Shown piece by piece: positions 25,857 through 34,963 of a stretch of DNA of 64,000 nucleotides. Position 1 is the first letter of the stretch. Every line of letters starts with the position of its first letter. The translations under genes were made by a program, and so were the position numbers. The notes under the pieces were generated by a model, which saw only the letters and a list, made by a program, of their open reading frames with translations, ran no database searches and was not told where the DNA came from. Source of the stretch: Prochlorococcus sp. AG-363-K07 (GTDB lineage: Bacteria; Cyanobacteriota; Cyanobacteriia; PCC-6307; Cyanobiaceae); the NCBI GenBank assembly GCA_003280225.1, contig QCFO01000006.1:1-64000 (forward strand), written 5' to 3'.

Positions 25857-26372
25857 TTAGAGTGTATTTTTAAATAATGAAAAAAATAAATAAATTCCAA
25901 TTAATATAGGAATTATATAAATTGCAGTTATAATTCCAATACATATAATCCAAATTGTAAGAATAGTTGTAATAATGAGCATTAAATTGCGTAAAAATCT
26001 TTGAATTCTTCTTTGGTAGAATTTCCCAGTCAGCTTATCTCGCTTATTGATCAGAATTCTCCTTCTTGCATGAAGCCGAAAAAGTTTTTGTGTATAAACA
26101 GACGTAGATTCTTTAATGACTGGAAGATAAATATGTTTTTGTATTTTATTGAGCCACGTTTCACTTTTAAAGATAGCTCTAATTCTTATTTGATAAAGTT
26201 GAAATAGTTCTTTGATTATCTGATTGATTTCTTTGTCTGTTTTATCAATCTCATGACTGAGATCAGTTACCGTTGCTTTTTGATTATTATCTGGATTGAA
26301 TTTTTGTATTGAGATATGTCTCTGTTTGAAATAGAGCCATTTCTGTTTAAGCTTATTAGTTTTGAATTTCAA
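25857..26372 (-). CDS. Hypothetical protein with C-terminal membrane hairpin
   Basis: 171 residues. The first 125 are strongly basic and helical, rich in Lys, Arg, Gln and Ile, with probable coiled-coil character around 38-60. Residues about 128-168 form one long or two adjacent membrane segments (LIITTILTIWIICIGIITAI and IPILIGIYLFF). It probably sits in the membrane with a cytoplasmic basic domain. It is very AT-rich like the neighbouring island. I do not recognise the family. Confidence 0.55.
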   Translation of the reverse strand: MKFKTNKLKQKWLYFKQRHISIQKFNPDNNQKATVTDLSHEIDKTDKEINQIIKELFQLYQIRIRAIFKSETWLNKIQKHIYLPVIKESTSVYTQKLFRLHARRRILINKRDKLTGKFYQRRIQRFLRNLMLIITTILTIWIICIGIITAIYIIPILIGIYLFFSLFKNTL

Positions 26373-26427
26373 TTAGCTTTTATCCGGTTGAATTAGTAGT
26401 CACTACTTTATTTACAATAAAGAATTG

Positions 26428-26673
26428 TTATTTCGTTGGGTCAGGGAGAATAAATGGAGGGCAATCATTCAGAGATGACTTTCCGTAAGTTTCATATTCC
26501 TTATAGCCTCCCATTTTCCCATTAGTTTTCATTAGTGCACTAGTAAAAGCCAATAGAAGGAAGACTGTTGGGGCACCTATTATTAGTGCAGCACCAAAAA
26601 TATAACCAATTAAAAATTCTGGAAAAGTATGATTTCCTAAAAACTCATGTGTTCCCAAAAGAAAATTAATCAT
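26428..26673 (-). CDS. Small single-span membrane protein
   Basis: 81 residues: a short N-terminal segment (MINFLLGTHEFLGNH), one membrane helix (FLIGYIFGAALIIGAPTVFL, about 20-39, extending to 48) and a hydrophilic tail (MGGYKEYETYGKSSLND). The shape resembles small thylakoid proteins, but it matches no photosystem subunit I recognise. It sits at the boundary between the argJ island and the ferredoxin/acsF region. Confidence 0.6.
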   Translation of the reverse strand: MINFLLGTHEFLGNHTFPEFLIGYIFGAALIIGAPTVFLLLAFTSALMKTNGKMGGYKEYETYGKSSLNDCPPFILPDPTK

Positions 26674-26921
26674 TTTTGATTTTTTGCTTATCCCTCCATA
26701 ATAGTCTATTGCCTGAGGCGGATTCTATCTTTGCTTTTTAAGTTGTTAATCTTTGACCTCACATTGCTTGGAGCCTCCCTAGCAATGGATTCCATGCATA
26801 TACATATATTTTACTCTAGACTTCTTTCCCAGAGTTAGTCTAGGGAGTGTGTTATTGAAGCGACAAATCAGACCAATCTCCAACTAAGATTTATTGGAAC
26901 TGTACTTTGCAAATCTTTTCT

Positions 26922-27248
26922 ATGTCAGAGGTGAGATCTTTTCATGTGTTATTGGCGCCATTAGGCCAGCTGAGTGGGAATGGCCAATTGCGTGAAACTG
27001 TTCAAGAACGGCGTAAGCGTAAAGGAGATAATGTACCTTTCTGGTATCTTTCTCCTGAGTTGGTGCGTAAATTTAATTTGCCTGGCTCTGGCTTAGAGGG
27101 CGTGGTTGCAGAAGAGATCACAGCAATTAATTGGCTTAAGTTGCGTTTTGGAGGAGAAAGTATTACTGCGGAATTAGATTTAGAGCAATTACGTGAATTT
27201 GCGAGTGGCTTGCCTCCAGGACCAGTCTTTAGGGATATTAGTATTTAA
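26922..27248 (+). CDS. Conserved short protein of unknown function
   Basis: 108 residues from ATG 26922; the longer frame opens with TTG at 26907. Soluble, with ordered-looking blocks ERRKRKGDNVPFWYLSPELV, NLPGSGLEGVVAEEI and LDLEQLREFASGLPPGP. It lies upstream of the FdC2-type ferredoxin on the same strand, 82 bases ahead, so cotranscription is possible. I do not recognise a named family. The good codon use and low-complexity-free sequence make it a real gene. Confidence 0.8.
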   Translation: MSEVRSFHVLLAPLGQLSGNGQLRETVQERRKRKGDNVPFWYLSPELVRKFNLPGSGLEGVVAEEITAINWLKLRFGGESITAELDLEQLREFASGLPPGPVFRDISI

Positions 27249-27330
27249 TGAAAGCATCATTCTCTGACTTTATTAATCGATCTATTTGGTTTTATAAGGT
27301 TATGGCTAATCTCTATAAATCTTTTATTCA

Positions 27331-27699
27331 ATGAAACCTCCACTTCATCCTGTCACGATTCACTATCGCAAAGATGGTCGTAAAGTAACCTTTGATGTTC
27401 CGGAGGGAGAATATATTCTTCGTACTTTTGAGGCTAATGGAGAAAAGATTCCTTACTCATGCCGCAATGGTTGCTGTACAACCTGTGCTGTCAAGGTTCT
27501 ATCAGGTGAAATCGATCAAAGAGATGGAATAGGTTTATCTTTAGAGATGCAGGCAAGAGGTTATGCGCTGCTATGTATAGCGAAAGCAATAGGTCCTCTT
27601 GAAGTGGAAACTCAAAATGAAGATGAAGTGTATGAAATGCAGTTTGGTGATTATTTAAAAAGTACTAAAGCACAACCTGGAAGCCCCTTCGATATATAG
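27331..27699 (+). CDS. Plant-type 2Fe-2S ferredoxin with C-terminal extension (FdC2 type)
   Basis: 122 residues. The cluster ligands are C44, C49, C52 and C82 (CRNGCCTTC, then GYALLCIAKA), the plant-type spacing. Unlike PetF it continues about 40 residues past the last ligand, with EVETQNEDEVYEMQFGDYL. That ending matches the FdC2 class of long ferredoxins as I remember it from plants and cyanobacteria. Plant FdC2 has been linked to the aerobic Mg-protoporphyrin monomethyl ester cyclase, and the next gene here, converging on it, encodes that cyclase (AcsF). I infer an electron-donor role in chlorophyll synthesis; direct proof is lacking. Confidence 0.88.
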   Translation: MKPPLHPVTIHYRKDGRKVTFDVPEGEYILRTFEANGEKIPYSCRNGCCTTCAVKVLSGEIDQRDGIGLSLEMQARGYALLCIAKAIGPLEVETQNEDEVYEMQFGDYLKSTKAQPGSPFDI

Positions 27700-27752
27700 T
27701 TCCATCTAATTCTTATTTAGAGATCCGGTTGTATATAACTTTATTGTTTATT

Positions 27753-28802
27753 TTATACATATCTGACTGCGTCAGTTTTTTGCATTGGTAGAGCAAATTG
27801 TCTAATTATTAATGATATGAATTTGCTTAGCGCTACTGGTTTTGCTATGCCAGAGCTTTTTCTCCATTTACGGAATGCACTCAATATTTCAGTTCTCATT
27901 TGCAAAAATCGTCCATCTTCAAAGTTGTAGACCCATGGAAATGCATTCCTAGAGGTGTTATTGGTTTGGATAATTACTTCTTCATCAAAAAGTTCAGGGT
28001 CTATACCTAAAAGTTCATAGAAATCACCCCTTTCGCAGACAGTCAGAGTATGAGTAAGAAAAACTGTCCAAAGGAAAAAACGACTGAGCATTTTTCCGCG
28101 GAATCCTTTTGTCATACCCGGCCAGCAACGCATCATGAGATTTATGCAGTCACCATGTCTATTTTCGTCTTGGCACCAAGGTTCAAAGAAATCAAATAAT
28201 GGTGCACAAGCTTTTTCTGGATGAGCTTTTAGGTGCCTATTAATTAAGATGTAACGCCAATATCCAATTTTTTCTGAAAGATAAAGGGAGTAAAGAACCC
28301 AGCTGAGAGGGAAAAAAGTCGCAGCTCGTTTCTTACCTAAATTAGGTAAATCAACGTTAATTCCTTCAGACTTTAGTGCTCGTCCTAAAAAGCCTGCATG
28401 CCGTGCCTCATCTCTGGCAAGAAAAGTAAAGAATTGACCTAGTTCCGTACGACCTGATTTTTTGAATCGGTTGGAAATCTCTTTAAAAAGCAAAAATCCA
28501 GAGAATTCTGAGACAACTGATCTAACTAAGTAACTCTCATAGATAGCCTTGTCTTTAGGAGAGAGCTCCTGCAGTCTATCGAGAGAAGCTTTTCGATCAA
28601 AATGTTTGAGATTGTAATCAGCTTCCATCTCCTTGAATATTGCCTCGAAATCTTTACGGGCTATTTCCAGGTCAGTTTTGGCCGCTTTGTCGAATTCTGT
28701 AGTGTAAAACCTTGGTGTTAAAAGATTCTCATCAAGGTGGGGAGGAAGTTCGTTTCTCCCGGCAGGTGTCTGAACCTCAAGTTTAGGAGCAGTCGCTGTC
28801 AT
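27753..28802 (-). CDS. acsF: Mg-protoporphyrin IX monomethyl ester oxidative cyclase, diiron subunit
   Basis: 349 residues. AcsF forms the fifth ring of chlorophyll using O2. Diiron motifs are visible as ARDEARHAGFL and CQDENRHGDC, plus upstream Glu ligands in EFSGFLLFKEISNRF. The N-terminus has LTPRFYTTEFDKAAK, typical of the family. Length is normal. It converges on the FdC2-type ferredoxin gene (53-base gap). Confidence 0.97.
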   Translation of the reverse strand: MTATAPKLEVQTPAGRNELPPHLDENLLTPRFYTTEFDKAAKTDLEIARKDFEAIFKEMEADYNLKHFDRKASLDRLQELSPKDKAIYESYLVRSVVSEFSGFLLFKEISNRFKKSGRTELGQFFTFLARDEARHAGFLGRALKSEGINVDLPNLGKKRAATFFPLSWVLYSLYLSEKIGYWRYILINRHLKAHPEKACAPLFDFFEPWCQDENRHGDCINLMMRCWPGMTKGFRGKMLSRFFLWTVFLTHTLTVCERGDFYELLGIDPELFDEEVIIQTNNTSRNAFPWVYNFEDGRFLQMRTEILSAFRKWRKSSGIAKPVALSKFISLIIRQFALPMQKTDAVRYV

Positions 28803-29028
28803 TACCTTATCCTGACGTGTCTGAGATTTTAAGTCCTGGATTGAGCTAATAGTTGCTTCCTAATGAGAAACTATCTTGAATAGCAACAATAAAGTAGTAT
28901 TTTGCGCTAATGACACTAGATGTAGTGCCATGCTGATTAGATGCCTACCGAGCATTCCCTATGAGAGTTTTGGGTAACTCTTAAGCTTGTCCTTAATAGA
29001 GTGAACGTTTTTCTATTACGTTGGATAT

Positions 29029-30087
29029 ATGTCTGAGATTCTATTTAATGGGACTTATTTATCTAGTAAGGACACTGGTATTGGTGTAGTTGCTAAAAAT
29101 TTGATTTCTAATCTTTCTTCTGAAAAGTTTAAATTACTTGCTCCAGGTGGACCAAGTAATGATAGAAGCATATTCGTACCATCTAATCTGTCTTATGAAG
29201 ATGGCTCGGCAGGACATATGCGAAGACTTTTTTGGTTGCAACGCAATATTGCGAGGATCATGAGACAAGAAAACCTGGATATCTTTTTCTCTCCTTTACC
29301 AGAAGCACCTTTATTTAAAAAGATCAGATCTATTGTTTTAGCTCATGATTTGATACCAATTCGTTATCCCAGTAAGCCTTTACTACTGGCTTATAATCTT
29401 TCATATGTACCTATAGTTTTACATCAGGCAGAATTAGTTTTGTGTAATTCAGAAGCAACTTGCAGAGAGATGAATCAAATATTGAGAGTACCTTCGAAAA
29501 AACTTATTCCAATTAGATTAGGTTTTGATTCGACTAAATATTATCCAGGCTCGCATAAAAGAAGCAATTTTTTCCTCGTTCTTGGTAGGCATAATCCGCA
29601 TAAGAATTTAAAAAGGCTAATCAAAGCGTTCTCTATGGTTTCAAACAAAGATTATAAATTGGTTTTTGTAGGACCATTTGATTCAAGATATACACCGGTT
29701 TTGCAAGAGTTTGCATCAGAGTTAAATGTAGCTAATGATTGCGAGTGGAAAGGATGGATTGATGATATTGACAAGGTGAATTTGCTTCAGGAATGCAGAG
29801 CTTTAATAATTCCGAGTCTATGGGAAGGGTTTGGCCTGCCGGCCTTGGAGGCTATGGCATGCGGAACTCTTGTGATTTCATCAGATCGTGGAGCATTGCC
29901 TGAGGTTGTAGGCAATGCAGGAATTTTTGTGGACCCTCTTTCGTCTGAAATGATGGCAAGTACTATTGAAGAGGTAATAAATTCAAATTCTTTAATTCAT
30001 AAAGCTCAAGAACAAGGACCTCTTCAAGCATCATTATTTAATTGGAAAAGAACAGCGGATGAAATTTATAGGCTTATATATAGATAA
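29029..30087 (+). CDS. Glycosyltransferase, GT4 (group 1) family
   Basis: 352 residues, two-lobed GT-B form. The C-terminal lobe has VLGRHNPHKNLKRLIKAF and the donor-site motif LWEGFGLPALEAMACGT with the two Glu of the EX7E motif. The N-terminal lobe has NGTYLSSKDTGIGVVAKNL, a glycine-rich acceptor-side loop. It probably adds sugars to a surface polysaccharide or glycolipid. Donor and acceptor cannot be read. It converges on an ABC exporter gene that could belong to the same surface pathway. Confidence 0.88.
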   Translation: MSEILFNGTYLSSKDTGIGVVAKNLISNLSSEKFKLLAPGGPSNDRSIFVPSNLSYEDGSAGHMRRLFWLQRNIARIMRQENLDIFFSPLPEAPLFKKIRSIVLAHDLIPIRYPSKPLLLAYNLSYVPIVLHQAELVLCNSEATCREMNQILRVPSKKLIPIRLGFDSTKYYPGSHKRSNFFLVLGRHNPHKNLKRLIKAFSMVSNKDYKLVFVGPFDSRYTPVLQEFASELNVANDCEWKGWIDDIDKVNLLQECRALIIPSLWEGFGLPALEAMACGTLVISSDRGALPEVVGNAGIFVDPLSSEMMASTIEEVINSNSLIHKAQEQGPLQASLFNWKRTADEIYRLIYR

Positions 30088-30269
30088 TTACTGTTTTAAT
30101 ATGATTTCTAAATGTCTAGTAGTGGAAAGATCTAACTCCATGTGAATAAGATAAGAAGATAAACTTTTTGCTAGTATAAAGATGATTATTTTTTGTATAT
30201 TAAGATTCGATCTGGAGGTGATCAGGGCCTCAATTTTTCTGAGAATTATGAGATTGAACTAAAGAATAA

Positions 30270-32135
30270 TTAAGATAAGCAAATCTTGCTATATTGAGAC
30301 TGTTCTCCATTACCCTTTTCTATATTTGTCATGTCTCTAAAACTATCTGAGTTTTCCCTAAGATAATTGAAATTACCTGATGCTTTTATTCTACCATTGT
30401 CGAATTCATAAATTCTATCTGCTCTAATTACAGTGGATAATCTGTGGGCAATTATGACTAATGTGCATCGCCTTCCAATATATTCAATTGCATTCATGAG
30501 TTCGGCTTCAGTTTTATTATCCAGAGCGCTAGTGGCTTCGTCCAAAACTAAAAACTTAGCTTCTCTATAAAAGGCTCTTGCTATGGCTAATCTTTGCCTT
30601 TGTCCACCAGATATTCTTATGCCATTTTCACCTATTCGTGTATAAATTCCTTGCGGCATATTTGCTACTAGATCAGCTAGTTGAGCTGCTTCTAAGGATT
30701 CCCATATTTTGTCTTCATTTATTTTTTCTGGTTCAAGTCCATATGCGATATTTTCAATAATGTTTGTATTCAGTAAATTGATAGTTTGAGGAACATATGA
30801 ACAGCATGCTTGCCAAGCAGGAACTTCATTGTCGCTTAATTCAACTCCGTCAAGTTCTATTGAACCATGAGTAGGTCTTAAAAGAGCTAAAAGTTGATTT
30901 GCAGCAGTACTTTTTCCGCTTCCTGTTTTGCCTACAAATGCGACTCGAGAACCTATTTGGATAGTGATATTGATGTCACTAAGTACATCTTTTTTGCTAT
31001 TTGGATAGCGGTAGGTTAAATTTTTAAGTCTAATACTTGTCCTAGGTTCAATACCTTTTGGTGAAGGAACATCTTTGGACCGTAGTGTCAACCTTTCAGT
31101 AGGTAATTCAATTAGTTTGAGTGTTTCCTTGAGGTCTGGTAATCCAGCTCTTAATGAAGTTAGTGCTTTCAGTGAATCTTGAAGCGGAGGAGTTAGTTTT
31201 AATGAAGCAACAGCAATTGTTGCAAGAAATGGTACTGTTCTCGCTATATCTGAAATATTTGAACTATTGATCAATATTGGGATCATCCCAAGCCCAAATA
31301 TTAAGGTAATTCCAAAAGGTTCAACGAGCGCTCTAGGAGCTTCTGGCAGGACTTCTGCTTTCCACATAACTGGCATAGAATTTCTGCCAGCTTTGGAATA
31401 TTTCCTTTCAAAATATTGTTCTGAACCTGTTAAGTGAACATCAATTATTGTTCTAATCGATTCAACAAGAATATTATTAGTATTTTTTTCAAATTCAATT
31501 CTTTTTTTAGATCCAAATCTAACAAATGGTGTGATACTCAGTGAAATAGTCAAGAAGCATATCAACATACATATTATTAATGTTAATGCAACTGTCTTTG
31601 CAATTATCAAAACGCATATTGAAAGAAAAACTACCACAAACAAGCTGCTAATTAATTGCAATAGTGGTAGTACTACAAGATCTGATATCCTAGAGATAGT
31701 AGTTAAAACAGTTGTAGCATAGTCACTCTGTTTCCTTCCAAGGAAGAATTCGTATTTTTGAGCCAGTATTTTGTGCTGGGCCAGTTCAGAAAGGTCTTGC
31801 CAAATTCCACTTTTGAGCCTGTATTGACATCCTTTTAAAAATAATTTTAAGAAAGATGCGATCCAATTACTAAGTATATATAAGATTACTAATCCTAGAA
31901 CTTTGATGCGTGGATCTTCTGTGAAAACATCTGCAAAGGGAATGGCTGGCTTGTTTGGTACCCCTACTACAACATTAAATAAACGAGCTACAAGTGTTAC
32001 TACAAATACATCTGATAACCCTGACAAAATTGCCACTGGCACAAGAAGAAGAAGCGATCTTTTCCTTCTTCTTGAAAGTTTTTTTTGAAGCCTCACCAGA
32101 AGCTTTATAGTTTCGCTGCTTCGGATAGCAATCAT
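30270..32135 (-). CDS. ABC exporter, fused permease and ATPase (MsbA/PglK-like)
   Basis: 621 residues from ATG 32135; the frame can be extended to GTG at 32150. The N-terminal half (about 25-330) is a six-helix permease. The C-terminal ATPase has Walker A FVGKTGSGKSTAANQLL, Q-loop YVPQTINLLNTN, signature RISGGQRQRLAIARAF and Walker B FLVLDEATSALD. This layout is that of lipid or lipid-linked-oligosaccharide flippases, which act as homodimers. The neighbouring GT4 gene fits a glycolipid or polysaccharide substrate, by inference. Confidence 0.9.
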   Translation of the reverse strand: MIAIRSSETIKLLVRLQKKLSRRRKRSLLLLVPVAILSGLSDVFVVTLVARLFNVVVGVPNKPAIPFADVFTEDPRIKVLGLVILYILSNWIASFLKLFLKGCQYRLKSGIWQDLSELAQHKILAQKYEFFLGRKQSDYATTVLTTISRISDLVVLPLLQLISSLFVVVFLSICVLIIAKTVALTLIICMLICFLTISLSITPFVRFGSKKRIEFEKNTNNILVESIRTIIDVHLTGSEQYFERKYSKAGRNSMPVMWKAEVLPEAPRALVEPFGITLIFGLGMIPILINSSNISDIARTVPFLATIAVASLKLTPPLQDSLKALTSLRAGLPDLKETLKLIELPTERLTLRSKDVPSPKGIEPRTSIRLKNLTYRYPNSKKDVLSDINITIQIGSRVAFVGKTGSGKSTAANQLLALLRPTHGSIELDGVELSDNEVPAWQACCSYVPQTINLLNTNIIENIAYGLEPEKINEDKIWESLEAAQLADLVANMPQGIYTRIGENGIRISGGQRQRLAIARAFYREAKFLVLDEATSALDNKTEAELMNAIEYIGRRCTLVIIAHRLSTVIRADRIYEFDNGRIKASGNFNYLRENSDSFRDMTNIEKGNGEQSQYSKICLS

Positions 32136-32561
32136 ATTTAGAACATACACTCTTAAGTAGCATTTTCTTAGTATAAAGGCCAGTTTCTTGAGTGTTTTAG
32201 TAAGATTAGAGTCACTATTTATATTGAGTTTTGTGATTGAAGTCTATATATTTCATAGCCTTTTGCCGACTATATTCTTTGGCTAGTGTAATTTCTCAAA
32301 AACTAAATTTTTTCTTATTAGAAGCTGATTGTGTTACTCTAAAAGAGTTATTCTCTTGAAAAATGTAAAAGAATTCATACAAATATGACGAAATTGCTTA
32401 TGGTAAATCTCTTAATCATGTAAGCGATATTCAAGACTTTGGATAAGCTGCTTATTGTTTGACTGACCTCGAATTTATTCTGTTTTCTTTGCTGGGATAA
32501 GTTTTGATGCTATTTGTTCTTACGATATCGCTTTTCAAATGAAACTATTGTGTAGTTATCT
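32136..32561. other. Intergenic gap
   Basis: About 426 AT-rich bases between two minus-strand genes. I see no ORF, RNA gene or clear terminator here. The promoter of the ABC exporter gene should lie in its left part. Confidence 0.4.
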
Positions 32562-32855
32562 TCAGCCTAATCCCATTAATGAAGATATGAAAGCTGGGAG
32601 TGGAAGCTTGGAAGTAATTGTCGCGAGTAAAGCCATGTCGAACTCATGAACTTTTGGAACGGTTTTATCTAACAGAAAAATCGCAAGATATGGAATATTC
32701 ATCGCGATCTGCCATCGCCACTTGTAAGTCAGTATCCCCCATGCCTTTTTGGCATATTTTCTTTGGCGATCAGTTAGTTTTTCCCATTTACTTGAAGCGA
32801 ATTGTTTTAGACGATCTTGGAGACCTACTTGTGAGAAAGCGCCCTGTGATTGCAT
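32562..32855 (-). CDS. Small membrane-associated protein of unknown function
   Basis: 97 residues from ATG 32855; a TTG two codons upstream is possible. The N-terminal half is basic and amphipathic (LQDRLKQFASSKWEKLTDRQ), followed by a hydrophobic stretch (WQIAMNIPYLAIFLLDKTVP) and a C-terminal hydrophobic end (LPLPAFISSLMGLG). It looks membrane-bound with one or two segments. No family is recognised. Confidence 0.7.
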   Translation of the reverse strand: MQSQGAFSQVGLQDRLKQFASSKWEKLTDRQRKYAKKAWGILTYKWRWQIAMNIPYLAIFLLDKTVPKVHEFDMALLATITSKLPLPAFISSLMGLG

Positions 32856-33099
32856 TGCCAATGATTATCTGAGGATTGCAGTTATAACGCATAGGCGTAT
32901 TTACTTAGTGACTTCTAGGTGCAGTTTCTCTTCTGTTAGGTCGATATTTTTGTTTCATAAGTCGATTGGATAGATCTCATTGCAAGGCTCATAGAGTACT
33001 TATTTGTATTTTCTGGATGATGCGATGCCCTGGCTTAAGAAACAGGCCCTTGCGAAACCGTCGGACCTGGGTGATGGGGACTAATTTTTTAATGTCAAT

Positions 33100-33390
33100 T
33101 GTTTTAGGAGGCCTTCCAGCCCCCGTGGATCAATTGGGTGATAAGGCTGATCTAACCCCATCTCCTCAAGAAGTTCAGGCAGCTACTGGAGCAGTCTGAC
33201 GGGAGAAACGAACGATGTTGTTCGCAGTTACGAGTTTGCTCTTACCGAGCAGGCTTCAGTCACCCTCCTCATACCCCGTCGAAACCATTGCAGCCCCTTG
33301 GAATATGAAATGGAGCTGAGCGGAATCGAACCGCTGTCCGAGATACTGGTGTGGATCACCTAGTCCAAAAAAATGGACGACGATATTCTT
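33100..33390 (-). ncRNA. ssrA: Circularly permuted two-piece tmRNA
   Basis: The acceptor piece comes first on the minus strand: T-arm GGTTCGATTCC and 3' acceptor strand CAGCTCC at 33318-33312, with A at 33311 and CCA not encoded. Thirteen bases later the coding piece starts with GGGGCTGCAATGGTTTCGAC (5' end at 33297). GGGGCTG pairs with CAGCTCC over seven base pairs. The tag frame is 33225-33175: A-NNIVRFSRQTAPVAA-stop. tmRNA rescues stalled ribosomes and tags proteins for proteolysis. Permuted genes of this kind are known in marine picocyanobacteria. The outer ends are estimates. Confidence 0.95.
33175..33225 (-). other. tmRNA proteolysis-tag reading frame
   Basis: Resume codon GCG followed by codons for NNIVRFSRQTAPVAA and TGA. 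The ending PVAA is the usual degradation signal class for ClpXP-type proteases. Confidence 0.95.
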
Positions 33391-33448
33391 GCAGGTATTG
33401 TTCTAGATTTTTTAGAAAAAGTATTTTGTTGAATAATCGGAATAGACA

Positions 33449-34573
33449 ATGCAGGCAATAGCAGTACTTCCACCAGGAATGGAAGATCAAGGAGCGAAGG
33501 AGCTGTTAACTCTTGGGGCTAAGTCTGTACGGTTACGTCAGAGGAGTGTTGCTTTTGAAGCTGATACTGCTTGTTTTTATAGAATTCATTTAAAGGCTCG
33601 TTTGCCTTTTCGTCTTTTGCGTGAAGTTGCTAGGTTCTCTTGTGATGATCCAGAGTCGTTATATATCGGGATCCAAAAGGCTTTTGATTGGAGGCATTGG
33701 TTGCCTCCCTCGACTAGCTTTAGGGTAGATGTATCAGGGAGTTCTAAGCATTTAAACCATAGTCATTTTACAGCTTTGCAAGTAAAGAATGCGTTAGTAG
33801 ATCTTCAAAGAGATATTTGGGGTAAGCGCTCTGTTATCGATCTTGAACAGCCACATTTATGTTTGCATGTACATTTAAATTCTCAAGGCGCAGTTTTGAG
33901 TCTAGATGGCTCAGCCGAAAGTTTGCATAAGCGTGGATATAGGCCTGCGATGGGGGTTGCGCCTTTGAAGGAGAATCTTGCGGCTGGTTTAATTGAAATG
34001 ACTGGATGGGATGCTGATATGCCACTTGTGGACCCTTTGTGTGGATCTGGGACGTTACTTATTGAGGCAGTATCTTCAGCATTAAGAATGGCCCCAGGTT
34101 TAAATCGTCCTTTTTTGTTGATGAATTGGATTGATTTTGATGAGAATCTTTGGATGAAAGAGAAACAGTTAGCAAAGTCGCTTCAATGCTTGGGTAGAGA
34201 TTTACCCTTAATTATTGGTTGTGAGCATGATCCATTGATAGCAAAACAAGCACAAGAAAATATTTGTTCGGCGGGTTTAGAGAGATTGATTCAAATTAAA
34301 AATCTACATTTTAGGGACCTTTTACTTACTCCACAGCGAGGATTGATTGTTTGCAATCCTCCTTATGGTAAGCGAATTGGTTTACCAGAAGAATTGAAAT
34401 CTCTTTATTCAGAATTAGGCGAGTTCTTGAAGAGTCGGGCATCTGGTTGGCAATTCTGGCTATTGAGTGGAAATCGAGATTTGTCGCCTTTTCTTCGAAT
34501 GAAATCCAGTCGTAAAATTCCTGTTAGCAATGGGGGTATAGATTGTCGTTGGATGCAATATTTAATTCGGTAA
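33449..34573 (+). CDS. THUMP-domain RNA N2-guanine methyltransferase (RlmL/YpsC-like)
   Basis: 374 residues. An N-terminal ferredoxin-like/THUMP region (about 1-160) is followed by a Rossmann methyltransferase. SAM-binding and catalytic motifs are VDPLCGSGTLLIEAV and IVCNPPYGKRIG (N/D-PPY type). Family members modify 23S rRNA guanosine; the exact site is not predictable here. It starts 59 bases from the tmRNA promoter side and is transcribed away from it. Length is normal for the short, single-methyltransferase class. Confidence 0.9.
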   Translation: MQAIAVLPPGMEDQGAKELLTLGAKSVRLRQRSVAFEADTACFYRIHLKARLPFRLLREVARFSCDDPESLYIGIQKAFDWRHWLPPSTSFRVDVSGSSKHLNHSHFTALQVKNALVDLQRDIWGKRSVIDLEQPHLCLHVHLNSQGAVLSLDGSAESLHKRGYRPAMGVAPLKENLAAGLIEMTGWDADMPLVDPLCGSGTLLIEAVSSALRMAPGLNRPFLLMNWIDFDENLWMKEKQLAKSLQCLGRDLPLIIGCEHDPLIAKQAQENICSAGLERLIQIKNLHFRDLLLTPQRGLIVCNPPYGKRIGLPEELKSLYSELGEFLKSRASGWQFWLLSGNRDLSPFLRMKSSRKIPVSNGGIDCRWMQYLIR

Positions 34574-34576
34574 AAG

Positions 34577-34963
34577 TTATGATTTGCCTAGAACAGCTTT
34601 GGTGGTTTTGGATATTCCTTGTAGGGTTTCAGGCAAGTATGGACCTTTCACTAAATGACCTCCAATCCTCAGGCTAATGCCTGCAAGTGAAAGATTAATT
34701 GATGCAAGTAAAATTAAAGTCCATTCTATTTTCCAACTTAATATATCCTGCAACCAAATTACTAAAATAATTTCGCTTGCTAATAAGGCAAATAACATTA
34801 AAAATCCTCCCATAGCTAGAAAAATGCCTCCACTGATTAGGCGTCTTTTTTCACGATCCATTTCTTGAAGAGCGATTCTTACATGCAGGTCCATTACTGA
34901 ACTGGCTAATGCAGTGACTCTTGCGGCTGCTCCAAGTCCTCGATTTTTTTGGGATTCGCTCAT
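34577..34963 (-). CDS. Phage-holin-superfamily (YqjE-like) membrane protein
   Basis: 128 residues. The N-terminal basic helix (HVRIALQEMDREKRRLISG) is followed by two membrane helices (ISGGIFLAMGGFLMLFALLA and WTLILLASINLSLAGISLRI). This is the layout of the YqjE / Phage_holin_3_6 group, found widely as membrane stress proteins and not as true holins. Its ATG overlaps the upstream DUF883-like gene stop by 4 bases (ATGA), and YqjE- and YqjD-like genes are paired in many bacteria. It converges on the methyltransferase gene (3-base gap). Confidence 0.8.
   Translation of the reverse strand: MSESQKNRGLGAAARVTALASSVMDLHVRIALQEMDREKRRLISGGIFLAMGGFLMLFALLASEIILVIWLQDILSWKIEWTLILLASINLSLAGISLRIGGHLVKGPYLPETLQGISKTTKAVLGKS

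Noticed and set aside
32966..33199. Plus-strand open frame of 77 codons, including a 41-codon ATG frame from 33074
   Set aside because: Its 3' half is antisense to the tmRNA coding piece; the apparent protein comes from complementing structured RNA.
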